Assembly (NCBI RefSeq): GCF_019749375.1
Contig: NZ_JACWFE010000002.1
Coordinates: 1 to 47,865, forward strand
Source of the DNA: Bacillus sp. S/N-304-OC-R1
GTDB lineage: Bacteria; Bacillota; Bacilli; Bacillales; Cytobacillaceae
Length of the DNA: 47,865 nucleotides
Reading direction: 5' to 3'
A program made the translations under genes and the position numbers. The notes under the pieces are model-generated. The model saw only the letters and a list, made by a program, of their open reading frames with translations. It searched no databases and was not told the origin of the DNA. Of this stretch, positions 1 to 8,745 are shown piece after piece (within the stretch, counting starts at the first letter, position 1; the number at the start of each line of letters is the position of its first letter).

Positions 1-166
1 AATAAAAACTCTAACTTTAAGGGGTCACTACCTTTTGACTTTACTTTCTGTAGCCTTTTTTTGAGTAACGGAAGAAACGAATCAAGGGATCAAGTGATAG
101 CTGGACTGGATCTAACCTCGTATAACGGACATCCTCCACTGATTTTCTTCAGTATCTGTCCAAAAT

Positions 167-188
167 GGGACGAAAGGTTCCCTTGTCC
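167..188. repeat. REP-like GGGAC palindrome, copy 1
   Basis: A GGGAC arm and a GTCC arm flank a GGTTCCC core. It closely resembles the copy at 6921-6939 and belongs to the short palindrome family scattered between genes in this window. The function is unknown. Confidence 0.55.
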
Positions 189-225
189 TACTAGAAAAAA
201 TATTATCTATTTTCTAAAAATTGAA

Positions 226-254
226 TTGACACAATTTTAGCAATACATTATATT
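226..254 (+). promoter_or_regulatory. Sigma-A promoter of the wHTH regulator
   Basis: TTGACA at 226-231 is followed by a 17-nt spacer and TATATT at 249-254, close to the housekeeping consensus. It lies about 57 nt upstream of the ATG at 311. The ribosome site AAAAGGAG at 293-300 follows. Confidence 0.7.
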
Positions 255-310
255 TCTAATTAGGGACCATTTAGAGACAATTGTCACTAAATAAAAGGAG
301 AATTCATTTT

Positions 311-1678
311 ATGGAAGTTAATATTGCGGCTTTTGGTTCAAGGGGTAATATGCAGACAGTCTTAGAAAGTGTTCCTCATGACAATATAAAGATTACTCCC
401 TTCATATATGAAGACCCAAAGGAAAGTCCTGAATTGGTGCGGAAAGCCTATGGTTTTGATGCTTTATTTTTTACAGGTCCTGTTCCTTATTATTTCTCGC
501 TTAAAGAAATTGAAGACAAAAAGCTTCCATCTGCTTTTATTCCTTTTGATGAATATGTTGTATCTCTATCACTGTATTATGTGAGGCATCATTTAGGTAT
601 TAATTCTAGTAAGTTGTCGTTTGATATTCATGATTCTCGATATATTTATAGTGTTTTAAAAGAACTAAAGGTGAATCCGGAATCTGTATTTATTAAGGAG
701 TACCAAACGCTTATTAAAGAGGAGCTTCCTTTTAGCGACGAGCTTGTTCAATTTCATTATGATCTATGGATAAAGGGAAAAATCGATTTGGTGATCACTA
801 GTATTAACTCAGTTTATGAAAAGCTAACGGGGCTTGGAGTTAATTGCTTTCGGATGATTGTTCCTCAGAAGAATATTTTAGATACATTGAATACTACATA
901 TACTCGAGGCGAGCTCATGCTAAGCAAGAAGTCACAAATTGCGGTTGGATTTGTCTCGATTAAAGAGTACGACGAAATCATGAAGAGAAAAGGGAAACTT
1001 GGCAGTCAAGAATTAGTGTTAGAGCTTCATCAACTGCTGCTTCAATTTGGTAAAGAAATAAATGCTTCCATTCACTATCTTGGGAATAACCAATATATTA
1101 TTTTTGGGACAAGAGGACCTTTAGAGTATATTACAAATCAATACCAGGAGCTGTCCATTTTATCTAAGATTTATGAGTTATTAAATATTCATGTGAGTAT
1201 GGGCTTCGGGTTCGGCATTAATGCAAATGAGGCGGAAGAAAATGCTCAAATTGCTTTGCATTACGCAGACCAAATACGAAACAAGGGAAGCAGCTATATT
1301 ATTACGGATAGCAAGCTAGTTATTGGACCTTTAAATGAGAAAGTAACAGATTTCCATCTTCGCAGTGAAGATGACCAGACATTGGGCATTTCAGAAAAAA
1401 CAGGTTTAAGTGTTTCGAATATTAGTAAGCTAATCAAGTTTTGGGAAATTCGTGATTATAAAGGTTTTACATCAAAAGATTTGGCGGAATATTTTCAGTT
1501 TAGCAAAAGAAGTTCCGATCGGATGCTAAAAAAATTATTGGATGCAAATATCATTTATATAAATGGGGAAGAGCAGCCTTTTTCAAAGGGAAGGCCACGC
1601 TCAGTTTATAAGGTTAAGAATAACGATACTCAAGTTAACAAGAAAGATAAGAGTGAATTCCTTTCCTTTCCCTCATAG
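311..1678 (+). CDS. Multidomain transcriptional regulator with C-terminal winged helix
   Basis: The 455-residue protein is probably a cytoplasmic DNA-binding regulator. ATG 311 is chosen over an upstream in-frame TTG (281) because AAAAGGAG ends 10 nt before it. Residues 1-190 form an alpha/beta sensor-like region, loosely reminiscent of PrpR-type or periplasmic-binding folds. Residues about 200-350 look like a degenerate GGDEF-type nucleotidyl-cyclase fold (the HVSMGFGFG stretch then an alpha-helical segment) without an intact GGDEF signature. Residues about 365-440 contain a winged helix with a basic wing (SKGRPRSVYKV). It sits directly upstream of the amidohydrolase and polyamine-type transporter genes, with a cre-like site between, so it probably controls that operon. 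The family is recognised only broadly and the ligand is unknown. Confidence 0.75.
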   Translation: MEVNIAAFGSRGNMQTVLESVPHDNIKITPFIYEDPKESPELVRKAYGFDALFFTGPVPYYFSLKEIEDKKLPSAFIPFDEYVVSLSLYYVRHHLGINSSKLSFDIHDSRYIYSVLKELKVNPESVFIKEYQTLIKEELPFSDELVQFHYDLWIKGKIDLVITSINSVYEKLTGLGVNCFRMIVPQKNILDTLNTTYTRGELMLSKKSQIAVGFVSIKEYDEIMKRKGKLGSQELVLELHQLLLQFGKEINASIHYLGNNQYIIFGTRGPLEYITNQYQELSILSKIYELLNIHVSMGFGFGINANEAEENAQIALHYADQIRNKGSSYIITDSKLVIGPLNEKVTDFHLRSEDDQTLGISEKTGLSVSNISKLIKFWEIRDYKGFTSKDLAEYFQFSKRSSDRMLKKLLDANIIYINGEEQPFSKGRPRSVYKVKNNDTQVNKKDKSEFLSFPS

Positions 1679-1679
1679 A

Positions 1680-1693
1680 TGAAAGCGTTTACG
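1680..1693 (+). promoter_or_regulatory. Candidate CcpA catabolite-responsive element (cre)
   Basis: TGAAAGCGTTTACG matches the cre consensus TGWNANCGNTNWCA at all but the last base. It lies 2 nt after the regulator stop codon and about 70 nt before the amidohydrolase start. This suggests carbon-catabolite control of the amidohydrolase/ABC-transporter operon. Confidence 0.6.
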
Positions 1694-1764
1694 TTATAGT
1701 ATTTCAGGAATTCTATAAATCCTTATTGAACATAATTTTTTTACAAAAAAGGAGATGTTTTTTC

Positions 1765-2973
1765 TTGTACTTATTAAAAGCAGCTAAGGTTATTTTAGGC
1801 TTCCCAGGAGATGTAATTAAAAACGGTGCCGTACTTGTCGAGGGGGACAAAATTATTGCAGCTGGGGAATACAGCCAGATTTCTTTTTTAAAAGATGACC
1901 AAACAAAGGAAATTGATTTAGGGGATGCTACTCTAATGCCAGGACTCATTGATGCACATGTCCATTTAGGATTTGACGGCAGTCCCAATCCGGTAAAAGA
2001 GATGATGGAAGCAACTGATTACCAGCTTCTTACGCAAATGATCTATAACGCAAAATTGCTTTTGCGATCAGGGGTTACTACCGCACGTGAGCTAGGTGCA
2101 CGAAATTTCCTTGATCTAGTTGTAAAAGAAGCGATTGAAAAGGGAATGGCTGAAGGACCTAGCTTACTCGTTTCAAACCGACCGATTACGACTACCGGCG
2201 GACATTGCTGGTATATGGGCTGTGAATGCGATAATGCGACTGAGGTACGGAAAGCCGTTCGAGAGCATGCGAAGGCTGGGGCAGATTTAATTAAAATTAT
2301 GGCTACTGGTGGAGCTTTAACAAAGGGATCTTCTCCTTGGGAAGCAAGGTTTACATTAGAGGAAATGCAGGCAGCAACGAATGAAGCCCATACTTTAGGA
2401 CTGAAAGTAGCGTCCCATGCACATGGAACACCGGGGATTGAAACATCCATTGAAGCGGGAGTGGACACGATTGAGCACTGCTCGTGGTTTACAGAAAACG
2501 GTATTCAGTATGATGAAGATCAAGCAAGAAAACTAATTGAAAAAAATATATATGTTTGCCCAACGACCAATATTAGCTGGAAGATCGACCAAAGGCGAAT
2601 TACAGAGCGAATTCCTCAGTTAAAACGGATGCATGAAATGGGTGTGAAGTTTATCTATGGCACAGATGCAGGGATTCCTCATGTGACACATGATAAATAT
2701 GTCGATGGCTTGGAAGTATTAACGTATGCGGGAATGACTAATGGAGAGATTCTTGAATCAGCAACATCATTAGCTGCGGAAGCACTTGGCGTTTCTGATG
2801 TTACCGGATCTATTCAGGCAGGGAAACGTGCAGATCTTATCGCCATCGAAGGGGATCCACTGACAGATCTCGCTGTACTCCGAAATATTCAGTTTGTTAT
2901 GACCAATGGAAAAATTCCAAGCTTTGTTTACGGGCTAGCAGCTTCTAAGCAGGCATTAGGAAATCAAATATAA
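1765..2973 (+). CDS. Metal-dependent amidohydrolase (imidazolonepropionase-like)
   Basis: A 402-residue cytoplasmic amidohydrolase that hydrolyses C-N bonds in an unidentified substrate. TTG 1765 is the likely start: AAAAAAGGAG (1745-1754) precedes it, and the upstream ATG at 1726 has no ribosome site. Metal-site landmarks are HVH at residues 65-67, Lys177 (KIMATGG), His218/His220, His238 and Asp301 in GTDAG, the pattern of the imidazolonepropionase/prolidase-like branch. The C-terminus carries the family's 'G-x-I-x-x-G-K-x-A-D-L' segment, which closes the beta-sandwich. It has no secretion signal. It is the first gene of an operon with a polyamine-type ABC transporter, so the substrate is probably imported by that transporter. 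Exact specificity cannot be read from sequence. Confidence 0.88.
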   Translation: MYLLKAAKVILGFPGDVIKNGAVLVEGDKIIAAGEYSQISFLKDDQTKEIDLGDATLMPGLIDAHVHLGFDGSPNPVKEMMEATDYQLLTQMIYNAKLLLRSGVTTARELGARNFLDLVVKEAIEKGMAEGPSLLVSNRPITTTGGHCWYMGCECDNATEVRKAVREHAKAGADLIKIMATGGALTKGSSPWEARFTLEEMQAATNEAHTLGLKVASHAHGTPGIETSIEAGVDTIEHCSWFTENGIQYDEDQARKLIEKNIYVCPTTNISWKIDQRRITERIPQLKRMHEMGVKFIYGTDAGIPHVTHDKYVDGLEVLTYAGMTNGEILESATSLAAEALGVSDVTGSIQAGKRADLIAIEGDPLTDLAVLRNIQFVMTNGKIPSFVYGLAASKQALGNQI

Positions 2974-2988
2974 AAGGGGGAAATTGAA

Positions 2989-4101
2989 ATGAGAAAGGTT
3001 TTATCATTAGTACTTTTAGCAGTCATGGTTTTTGCATTAGCAGCATGTGGAGCACCTAAAGCACCAGTGACCAATCAGAGTGCAGGTGAGAAAAAGGAAG
3101 AGTCTTCAAAATCAGGAGAAGTAACAAGTATCACGGTTGCGGGGAACGGCGGAAAAATTGAAACGCTGATTCGTGATGAAATCGCACCAAAGTTCACAGA
3201 AGAAACAGGTATTAAAGTTAACTATGTTGCTGGATTATCAGGTGAAATTTATTCCAAATTGGAGCTTCAAAAGGATGCACCACAAATTGATGTAGCGACC
3301 TTTACGCCTGGAGATGTGATTAAAGCGGCAGGTGCTGGCCTAGCGGAGCAAATTGATAAATCGAATTTTCCGAACTTAAATAAAATGGATCAAAAATACA
3401 TTTACAGTGATTATGGAGTACCGATTTTCGGATACACGGTAGGAATTGCTTACAACACAAACATTTTTAAGAAAAATGGGTGGGCAGAGCCGACTTCTTG
3501 GAATGATTTATACCGCGAGGAGTTCAAAGGTAAAACAGCTTATCCAGAAGTATCGAACGCATGGGGACATGCTGCTTATTACAATCTAGTAATGGCTAAT
3601 GGCGGGGACCTTGAAAATATGGATCCAGCTATTGATAAGTTAAAGGAAGTTGCCGCTATCTCAGATACATTCTATAAAAACTCAACACAATTATTACCTG
3701 TTATTCAGCAGGAAACAGCAGCTGTATCGATTCTAGCAAACTATGTCGTTACTGACCTAGCGGATAGTAATTTACCTATTAAAATGATTATTCCTTCAGA
3801 AGGAGCACCATTGCAATCGCTTACAGCAGTAGTTGTGAAAAACACGCCTAAGAAGGAAGCAGCAGAGAAGTTCATCAACTTCGTTATTACAGAAACGTCA
3901 CAGGAAGCAGTTGCTGGAGGCGGTTTCTACCCAGTGTTAGAGGGTGTATCTCTTCCTGAAAAATACGAATCTGTAATTGGCATCAAAGAATCGGATAAAG
4001 TCTATACACCAGATTTCAATAAGATTGCAGAAGTACATGAAATGTGGATCGAACGCTTTGCGAAGGAAGTTGTGCCAGAGCTGGGCAAAAAGCTGAAATA
4101 G
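2989..4101 (+). CDS. ABC transporter solute-binding lipoprotein, PotD/family-1 type
   Basis: A 370-residue extracellular binding protein anchored as a lipoprotein. It has a short basic N-terminus, a hydrophobic helix and a lipobox LAAC with the lipidated Cys at residue 20. It is followed by a low-complexity linker (GAPKAPVTNQSAGEKKEESS) and a type-2 periplasmic-binding fold. The motif NTNIFKKNGWAEPTSWNDL is typical of spermidine/putrescine or iron-type family 1 binding proteins. AAAGGGGGAAA precedes the ATG, 15 nt after the amidohydrolase stop. It is followed at once by the ATPase and two permease genes, which completes a four-component importer. Substrate is inferred only as a small cation or organic molecule handled by the amidohydrolase. 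Confidence 0.9.
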   Translation: MRKVLSLVLLAVMVFALAACGAPKAPVTNQSAGEKKEESSKSGEVTSITVAGNGGKIETLIRDEIAPKFTEETGIKVNYVAGLSGEIYSKLELQKDAPQIDVATFTPGDVIKAAGAGLAEQIDKSNFPNLNKMDQKYIYSDYGVPIFGYTVGIAYNTNIFKKNGWAEPTSWNDLYREEFKGKTAYPEVSNAWGHAAYYNLVMANGGDLENMDPAIDKLKEVAAISDTFYKNSTQLLPVIQQETAAVSILANYVVTDLADSNLPIKMIIPSEGAPLQSLTAVVVKNTPKKEAAEKFINFVITETSQEAVAGGGFYPVLEGVSLPEKYESVIGIKESDKVYTPDFNKIAEVHEMWIERFAKEVVPELGKKLK

Positions 4102-4126
4102 CAGCAGGAGGAGGAATCATAGGAAT

Positions 4127-5230
4127 ATGCCTAATATTCAGTATGATGTAGACATTCAAGGAGTCAGCATGAGTTATGGTAAAAATACTATTTTGAATCA
4201 AATAGACCTCCAAATCAAGCAGGGTGAGCTATTGACCCTGCTTGGCCCATCAGGGTGCGGAAAATCAACAACTTTAAACATTATTGCTGGTTTTCTACAT
4301 CCTGATCAAGGAGAGTTATTGATAAAGGGAAAGAAAATGAATAATGTCCCTTCTTATAAGAGGGATCTGGGCATGGTGTTTCAGGCATATTCGTTATTTC
4401 CACACATGACCGTTTATGAAAATTTAGCATTTGGTCTTAAGCTTAGAAAAATAGACAAGCAGGTCATCGCACAAAAAATCGAAAAAGCTTTAGCTTTAGT
4501 TAAAATGACGGGATTAGAGCAAAGATACCCAAGAGAATTATCAGGTGGTCAGCGTCAAAGGGTAGCCATCGCCAGAGCCCTCGTGGTTGAACCTACCTTA
4601 TTATTGCTGGATGAGCCGCTTAGTAATTTGGATGCGAAATTGCGTGTTGAATTACGTGCAGAAATCAAACGGATGCAGAAGGATGTTGGGGTGACAACCG
4701 TATTCGTTACCCATGATCAAGATGAGGCATTATCTATGTCTGACCGAATTGTCGTCATGAATGCAGGGAAAATTGAGCAAATTGGCACACCTACAGAAAT
4801 TTATCAGAATCCAGCATCGGAATTTGTTTTTCAATTCATCGGCAGCTCTAATTGCTTGGAAGGAACAGTTACTAGTATTGAAAATGAAGAATTTCATATT
4901 CGAATTAATGAAAAATGGAATATTCAGCTGCCTAAGGATTCCATTATCGGAAATGCCCAAATTGGAGTCAATGATGAGGTTAAGCTATATATAAGACCGG
5001 AACAAATCCATGTTGGCAGCAGCGTAACGGAAAAGCATCATGAGCTTACACATCTTGCGAAAATCGTCCAGATGAACTATTTGGGCTCTGCTTGGGAAGT
5101 AGAGGTGTTGATCGAAGGCGAGTATGCAATTAAAATTACTTGTCCAGAAATGAACCCGGCTTTTGCAGTGGGAAATGAGGTGGTCATCGGATGGAAACAA
5201 TCAGACATGCGGATGACAAAGAAGTCGTAA
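4127..5230 (+). CDS. ABC transporter ATPase, PotA-like with TOBE domain
   Basis: A 367-residue cytoplasmic ATPase energising the adjacent permeases. The nucleotide-binding domain has Walker A GPSGCGKST (residues 40-48), Q-loop near VFQAYSLFP, signature LSGGQRQR (138-145), Walker B LLLLDEPLSNLD (158-169) and switch His196. Residues about 240-360 form the TOBE-type regulatory domain usual for spermidine/putrescine, iron and sugar importers. The 3' end overlaps the next gene by 40 nt, suggesting translational coupling. Confidence 0.92.
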   Translation: MPNIQYDVDIQGVSMSYGKNTILNQIDLQIKQGELLTLLGPSGCGKSTTLNIIAGFLHPDQGELLIKGKKMNNVPSYKRDLGMVFQAYSLFPHMTVYENLAFGLKLRKIDKQVIAQKIEKALALVKMTGLEQRYPRELSGGQRQRVAIARALVVEPTLLLLDEPLSNLDAKLRVELRAEIKRMQKDVGVTTVFVTHDQDEALSMSDRIVVMNAGKIEQIGTPTEIYQNPASEFVFQFIGSSNCLEGTVTSIENEEFHIRINEKWNIQLPKDSIIGNAQIGVNDEVKLYIRPEQIHVGSSVTEKHHELTHLAKIVQMNYLGSAWEVEVLIEGEYAIKITCPEMNPAFAVGNEVVIGWKQSDMRMTKKS

Positions 5231-6129
5231 TGCCAACACCTCCAATAAAAAAGCCAAACTCCAATCGCTTGAAAAAGTTTTTACCTGGGTTTTTGCTTTT
5301 GCTGCCGCTTTTGCTATTTGTGCTTAGTTTTTTCGTTGTACCGATGCTTTATATCTTTTATTTGAGCTTTATTGATGTAAAAGAAGGGTTAAACGTCGAT
5401 AATGCCGTTTATAGCTTCAATAATTATGTGAAGTTTTTCTCGGATCCGTATTATTTAAATTCGTTATGGCTAACGATTAAAATCAGCTTCTATACAGTTG
5501 TTTTCTGCTTACTGTTAGGCTATCCAGTTGCCTTAACAATGGCTAAATCATCAGCACGAGTACGCAGTATTTTAACATTGCTAGTCGTTTCACCGTTATT
5601 GATTAGTGTGGTTGTTCGTAACTTTGGCTGGTATTTATTATTGCTGCCAAATGGAACGATTAACACGTTTCTGATGAAAATGGGGATCATTGAGCAGCCA
5701 ATTAAGCTGTTATTCTCTGAGATTGGTGTTGTTATTGGCTTAGCGAGCGCTTATCTGCCATTTATGATTTTAGCGATTGCGACAAGCCTTTATAATATTG
5801 ATCCTTCACTGGAGAAGGCGAGCGGAATTTTAGGAGCAAGCCCATTAAGAACCTTTTTCTCCATCACGCTTCCCCTTAGTTTGCCTGGAATTGTGGCAGG
5901 AACAACATTAGTTTTCAGTGTATCAATGAGTGCGTACGTAACACCTGTTTTAATGGGTGGTGCAGGTGTACCAGTATTGCCTGTCGTCACATATGAACGA
6001 ATCATGACCTTGTTTCAATGGACGTTCGGTTCAGCTATGTCTTACATTTTATTAGCCGCAACACTTGTAATCGTCATGATGTTTACACGATCTTTAGAAA
6101 GAAGCAAATTTGGGGAGGTGTTTCGTTAA
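5191..6129 (+). CDS. ABC transporter permease, PotB-like
   Basis: A 312-residue integral membrane permease. About six membrane helices are visible, beginning with LPGFLLLLPLLLFVLSFFVVPML, with the EAA-type cytoplasmic loop (EKASGILGASPLRTFFSIT) near residue 210. ATG 5191 is used because GAGGTGG lies 7 nt upstream; it overlaps the ATPase gene by 40 nt. An alternative ATG at 5230 overlaps the ATPase stop as TAATG but has no good ribosome site. It pairs with the next gene to form the membrane pore. Confidence 0.9.
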   Translation: METIRHADDKEVVMPTPPIKKPNSNRLKKFLPGFLLLLPLLLFVLSFFVVPMLYIFYLSFIDVKEGLNVDNAVYSFNNYVKFFSDPYYLNSLWLTIKISFYTVVFCLLLGYPVALTMAKSSARVRSILTLLVVSPLLISVVVRNFGWYLLLLPNGTINTFLMKMGIIEQPIKLLFSEIGVVIGLASAYLPFMILAIATSLYNIDPSLEKASGILGASPLRTFFSITLPLSLPGIVAGTTLVFSVSMSAYVTPVLMGGAGVPVLPVVTYERIMTLFQWTFGSAMSYILLAATLVIVMMFTRSLERSKFGEVFR

Positions 6130-6921
6130 ATGAAGCTCATGCAGCCGTTTAGATTATTTGTTACAGGTATGTGTATCTTGTTTCTCCTATTACCTATTAT
6201 TGTAACTGTTGTATCTTCCTTTACCGAAACAAGTTATCCAACCTTCCCACAGAAAGGATTTTCATTGCAATGGTATACAAAAATATTAGAGCGTCCCGAG
6301 TTTATTACCGCTTTTCTTAACAGTATTAAGTTTGCAGCGCTGGCTTCCTTTTTCGCTGTTATATTAGGGACATTGTGCTCGATCGCCATCGCAAAATATA
6401 ATTTTTACGGAAAGACATTTCTTATCTCCCTTTTCACGGCACCCTTAACGGTACCGCAAATCGTTCTTGGTGTGGCATTGCTTATTTATTTTACGCCAAT
6501 GGGACTGTCCGGGACATCGGTCGGTTATGTCATTTCCCATATAATCATTTGTGTTCCGTATATCATCCGGTTTGTCTTAACAGGGTTAAGCGGGTATGAC
6601 TATACAATTGAACGTGCAGCCGTCATTCTGGGAGCCAAGCCGCTCGTCGTATTTTGGAAAGTCACATTGCCATTAATTCGATCAGCCATGATCTCAGGCG
6701 CGCTCTTCTCGTTCCTGATCTCATTTGATAACGTAACCCTATCCATCTTCATGGTATCACCAGAAGTACGCACCTTGCCGCTAGAACTATTTTCAAGAAT
6801 GCAAGACTCCTACGACCCGCTAATCGCTTCCGTATCCAGCATCGTCGTACTCATAACAGTCATCTTCATTGCCATCCTCGAAAAAGTCTACGGCGTCGGC
6901 AAACTTTATGGAAGCCAATAG
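6130..6921 (+). CDS. ABC transporter permease, PotC-like
   Basis: A 263-residue membrane permease, second half of the translocation channel. It has six predicted helices and an EAA-type loop (ERAAVILGAKPLVVFWKVT) near residue 160. The ATG immediately follows the stop codon of the previous gene, with GGGGAGGTG as ribosome site inside that gene's end. It is last in the operon: a REP-like palindrome begins at its stop codon and a strong hairpin terminator follows at 6974. Confidence 0.9.
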   Translation: MKLMQPFRLFVTGMCILFLLLPIIVTVVSSFTETSYPTFPQKGFSLQWYTKILERPEFITAFLNSIKFAALASFFAVILGTLCSIAIAKYNFYGKTFLISLFTAPLTVPQIVLGVALLIYFTPMGLSGTSVGYVISHIIICVPYIIRFVLTGLSGYDYTIERAAVILGAKPLVVFWKVTLPLIRSAMISGALFSFLISFDNVTLSIFMVSPEVRTLPLELFSRMQDSYDPLIASVSSIVVLITVIFIAILEKVYGVGKLYGSQ

Positions 6922-6939
6922 GGACGGTTCCCTTGTCCC
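6921..6939. repeat. REP-like GGGAC palindrome, copy 2
   Basis: GGGACGGTTCCCTTGTCCC begins on the last base of the permease stop codon. It shares its core with the copy at 167-188 and has a GGGAC/GTCCC stem. Confidence 0.6.
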
Positions 6940-6973
6940 GAATTAGAGTTTAACAACTGACCTGATTATTATT

Positions 6974-7018
6974 GTCCAAAGAACATGTGAATTTTAGCAT
7001 GTGTTCTTTGGACTTTTT
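6974..7018 (+). terminator. Rho-independent terminator of the polyamine-type ABC operon
   Basis: The arm GTCCAAAGAACA (6974-6985) pairs perfectly with TGTTCTTTGGAC (7002-7013), followed by TTTTT. It closes the operon that starts with the amidohydrolase. Confidence 0.85.
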
Positions 7019-7219
7019 AGTTTGAGCAAAAACTTTTTCTTTGATTTCCCGGTTTATTTTTAGCTCCAATCATTTCCTGCATATTATAAATCTAGTTAAA
7101 TACTCATAATAGTTTCCTCTTTAGTAAAAAACACTCGTCCTTGTTATGTGTCTTATAAAGAACAAAAAGATATCTTTTCTCTTGTTTTATTCTATATAAA
7201 GAAATATAATTATTTTAAT

Positions 7220-7235
7220 GTTCTTTATAAAGAAC
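7220..7235. promoter_or_regulatory. 16-bp perfect palindrome upstream of TasA-like gene
   Basis: GTTCTTTATAAAGAAC is a perfect palindrome about 115 nt upstream of the secreted protein start. Related half sites occur at 7151-7163 (TCTTATAAAGAAC) and 7257-7267 (TATTAAAGAAC). The arrangement suggests an operator for a dimeric regulator, which is not identified. Confidence 0.45.
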
Positions 7236-7348
7236 TAATTGAGCACAGGTTTTGCCTATTAAAGAACATAACTTGTTTTGTGGAAGGGAGGCAAGCAAGG
7301 AAGTTAACGCAAAAAATCTAAAAATACTATAAATAGGGGGAAAGCACA

Positions 7349-8617
7349 TTGAAAAAGAAAATTAGTCTAAGTCTATTTGCGGTTTTATTTGTGGCAATTG
7401 CTATTATGGGAACAGTTGCTTATTTTTCTAAGAGCTTTACTAGTACTAATAATACTGCAACAGCGGCTAAATTTGAGGTAGATGCTGTGAATAAAGATGG
7501 GTCTACCATTGGGAGTGCTGAATTTAATTTAGATGGTAAGCTATATCCTGGTATGAAAACGATTGAGGCCTATAGCTTCCAAATTCATAAGAATAAAACG
7601 GAAGTGCCGGTAGAATACAAGGTAAATTTAACTCCTGACGGGGAGCTTTTTCCTGAAGGAGGGGGTTCACCTATAGCTATGACTTTACAAAGAGAGATTG
7701 AGAATGAGTGGGTTAATATTGATTATTCAACTGCCTTTAGACCAAATAATGACATAGAAAGCTTCAAAATTTTAATTGATTGGCCACATGGCGATAACGA
7801 TATTGATTTTCAAGGAAAGACTGGCAATATTAAATTAGAGGTCGTGGCTACACAAGTAGATGGCGATGAAACTGGTGGACCAACTGATCCTGAAAATCCG
7901 AATGACATTACCGCCAATTTAGCAAATACTGTTGAAGGTAAAGCAGCAAGTGAGGGGCAAAGTGCTATTTATAGTTATAAATTTGAAGAGGGATATGCTC
8001 CAAAAATGAGCAACTTCAAATTCAATATTTATGATGGTGATGGGTACGTTAATGAATGGTATATGGGTGGAACACAAAAAGTGGTGAACGGGGTTGTGTA
8101 TCCAAGAACAGGTGCCGAAGTAGCAGAGGCCATTGTGCAGGATTTTTATGTAACACTAAAAGGCTCCTTTACCTCATTAACGAATAAATGGGATGTTACA
8201 AATGTAGGCAGTGAAGTCGTTTTTACTTCCAAAGCTAAAAAGGCCTACGATGGATTTAAGATTGTTGTTCCTGAAAAGGACAATCGTTCAGAAATTAAAG
8301 GTGAATTTTTTGCAAAACAAGAAGGTTCTGCAGGGCATAGCGGGATTCAGCAAGTGAGCACATTAACAATTCAAGGAACCGCTCAAAAAGCTGGAGCGCT
8401 TGATGTATCTTTCTTTGACGGAGTAACTAATGTTACAAAGACTATTAATCTAAATGCCGGTGACACTCCTGAAGCAATTGCTGCAAAAATTGCAAGTGAA
8501 TTTGGCAGTTTAGCAGATTGGCATACAGCCCATGCAGAAGGTTCAGCAAACGTAGTCTTTACTGCAAAGGCCGCTGGAGAGAACAAGGAACTTACTATTA
8601 CATTGACAAATAGGTAA
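7349..8617 (+). CDS. Secreted TasA/camelysin-like protein with duplicated C-terminal module
   Basis: A 422-residue exported protein. TTG 7349 is preceded by AGGGGGAAAG. The N-terminus (MKKKISLSLFAVLFVAIAIM, then GTVAYFSKS) is a SipW-type signal peptide as found on TasA and camelysin fibre proteins. Residues about 40-170 resemble the TasA/CalY beta-sandwich. An acidic Pro-rich hinge (about 172-188) follows. Then come two related modules of about 90 residues (about 205-300 and 337-422), each with an alanine-rich helix and a VVFTxKA strand. TasA forms matrix fibres in relatives; here the extra modules make an ordinary single-domain fibre subunit unlikely. No sipW homolog is in the window. The adhesion or matrix role is inferred. 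Confidence 0.75.
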   Translation: MKKKISLSLFAVLFVAIAIMGTVAYFSKSFTSTNNTATAAKFEVDAVNKDGSTIGSAEFNLDGKLYPGMKTIEAYSFQIHKNKTEVPVEYKVNLTPDGELFPEGGGSPIAMTLQREIENEWVNIDYSTAFRPNNDIESFKILIDWPHGDNDIDFQGKTGNIKLEVVATQVDGDETGGPTDPENPNDITANLANTVEGKAASEGQSAIYSYKFEEGYAPKMSNFKFNIYDGDGYVNEWYMGGTQKVVNGVVYPRTGAEVAEAIVQDFYVTLKGSFTSLTNKWDVTNVGSEVVFTSKAKKAYDGFKIVVPEKDNRSEIKGEFFAKQEGSAGHSGIQQVSTLTIQGTAQKAGALDVSFFDGVTNVTKTINLNAGDTPEAIAAKIASEFGSLADWHTAHAEGSANVVFTAKAAGENKELTITLTNR

Positions 8618-8745
8618 ATTAAAAAAGTGTACATGCTTTGTAAAATGTACCCTATAGAGTAGACACTTAAAAAAAGTGCTTTCTATAGGGTACTTTTTTT
8701 ATATAATTTAATAACACAACTAGATCATACTGGAGACGGAGAAAC

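Larger units (their letters stand above)
1..310. other. Leading intergenic region
   Basis: No gene could be supported here. It holds a short GGGAC-type palindrome (167-188) and the promoter of the downstream regulator (226-254). The first 150 bases show no open frame or structure I can interpret; a gene ending upstream of the window is possible but cannot be seen. Confidence 0.6.
6922..7348. other. Intergenic region between ABC operon and TasA-like gene
   Basis: No coding sequence. It contains the REP-like element, the operon terminator (6974-7018) and AT-rich DNA with three AAAGAAC-type half sites, one forming the 16-bp palindrome at 7220-7235. The ribosome site of the next gene (AGGGGGAAAG, 7334-7343) is at the end. 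Confidence 0.6.

Noticed and set aside
2043..2468. 141-codon minus-strand frame inside the amidohydrolase gene
   Set aside because: Antisense shadow of a clearly coding gene; no ribosome site or recognisable sequence.
7349..8617. Plain TasA or camelysin assignment
   Set aside because: Only the first 170 residues fit; two extra modules make a simple family name misleading.
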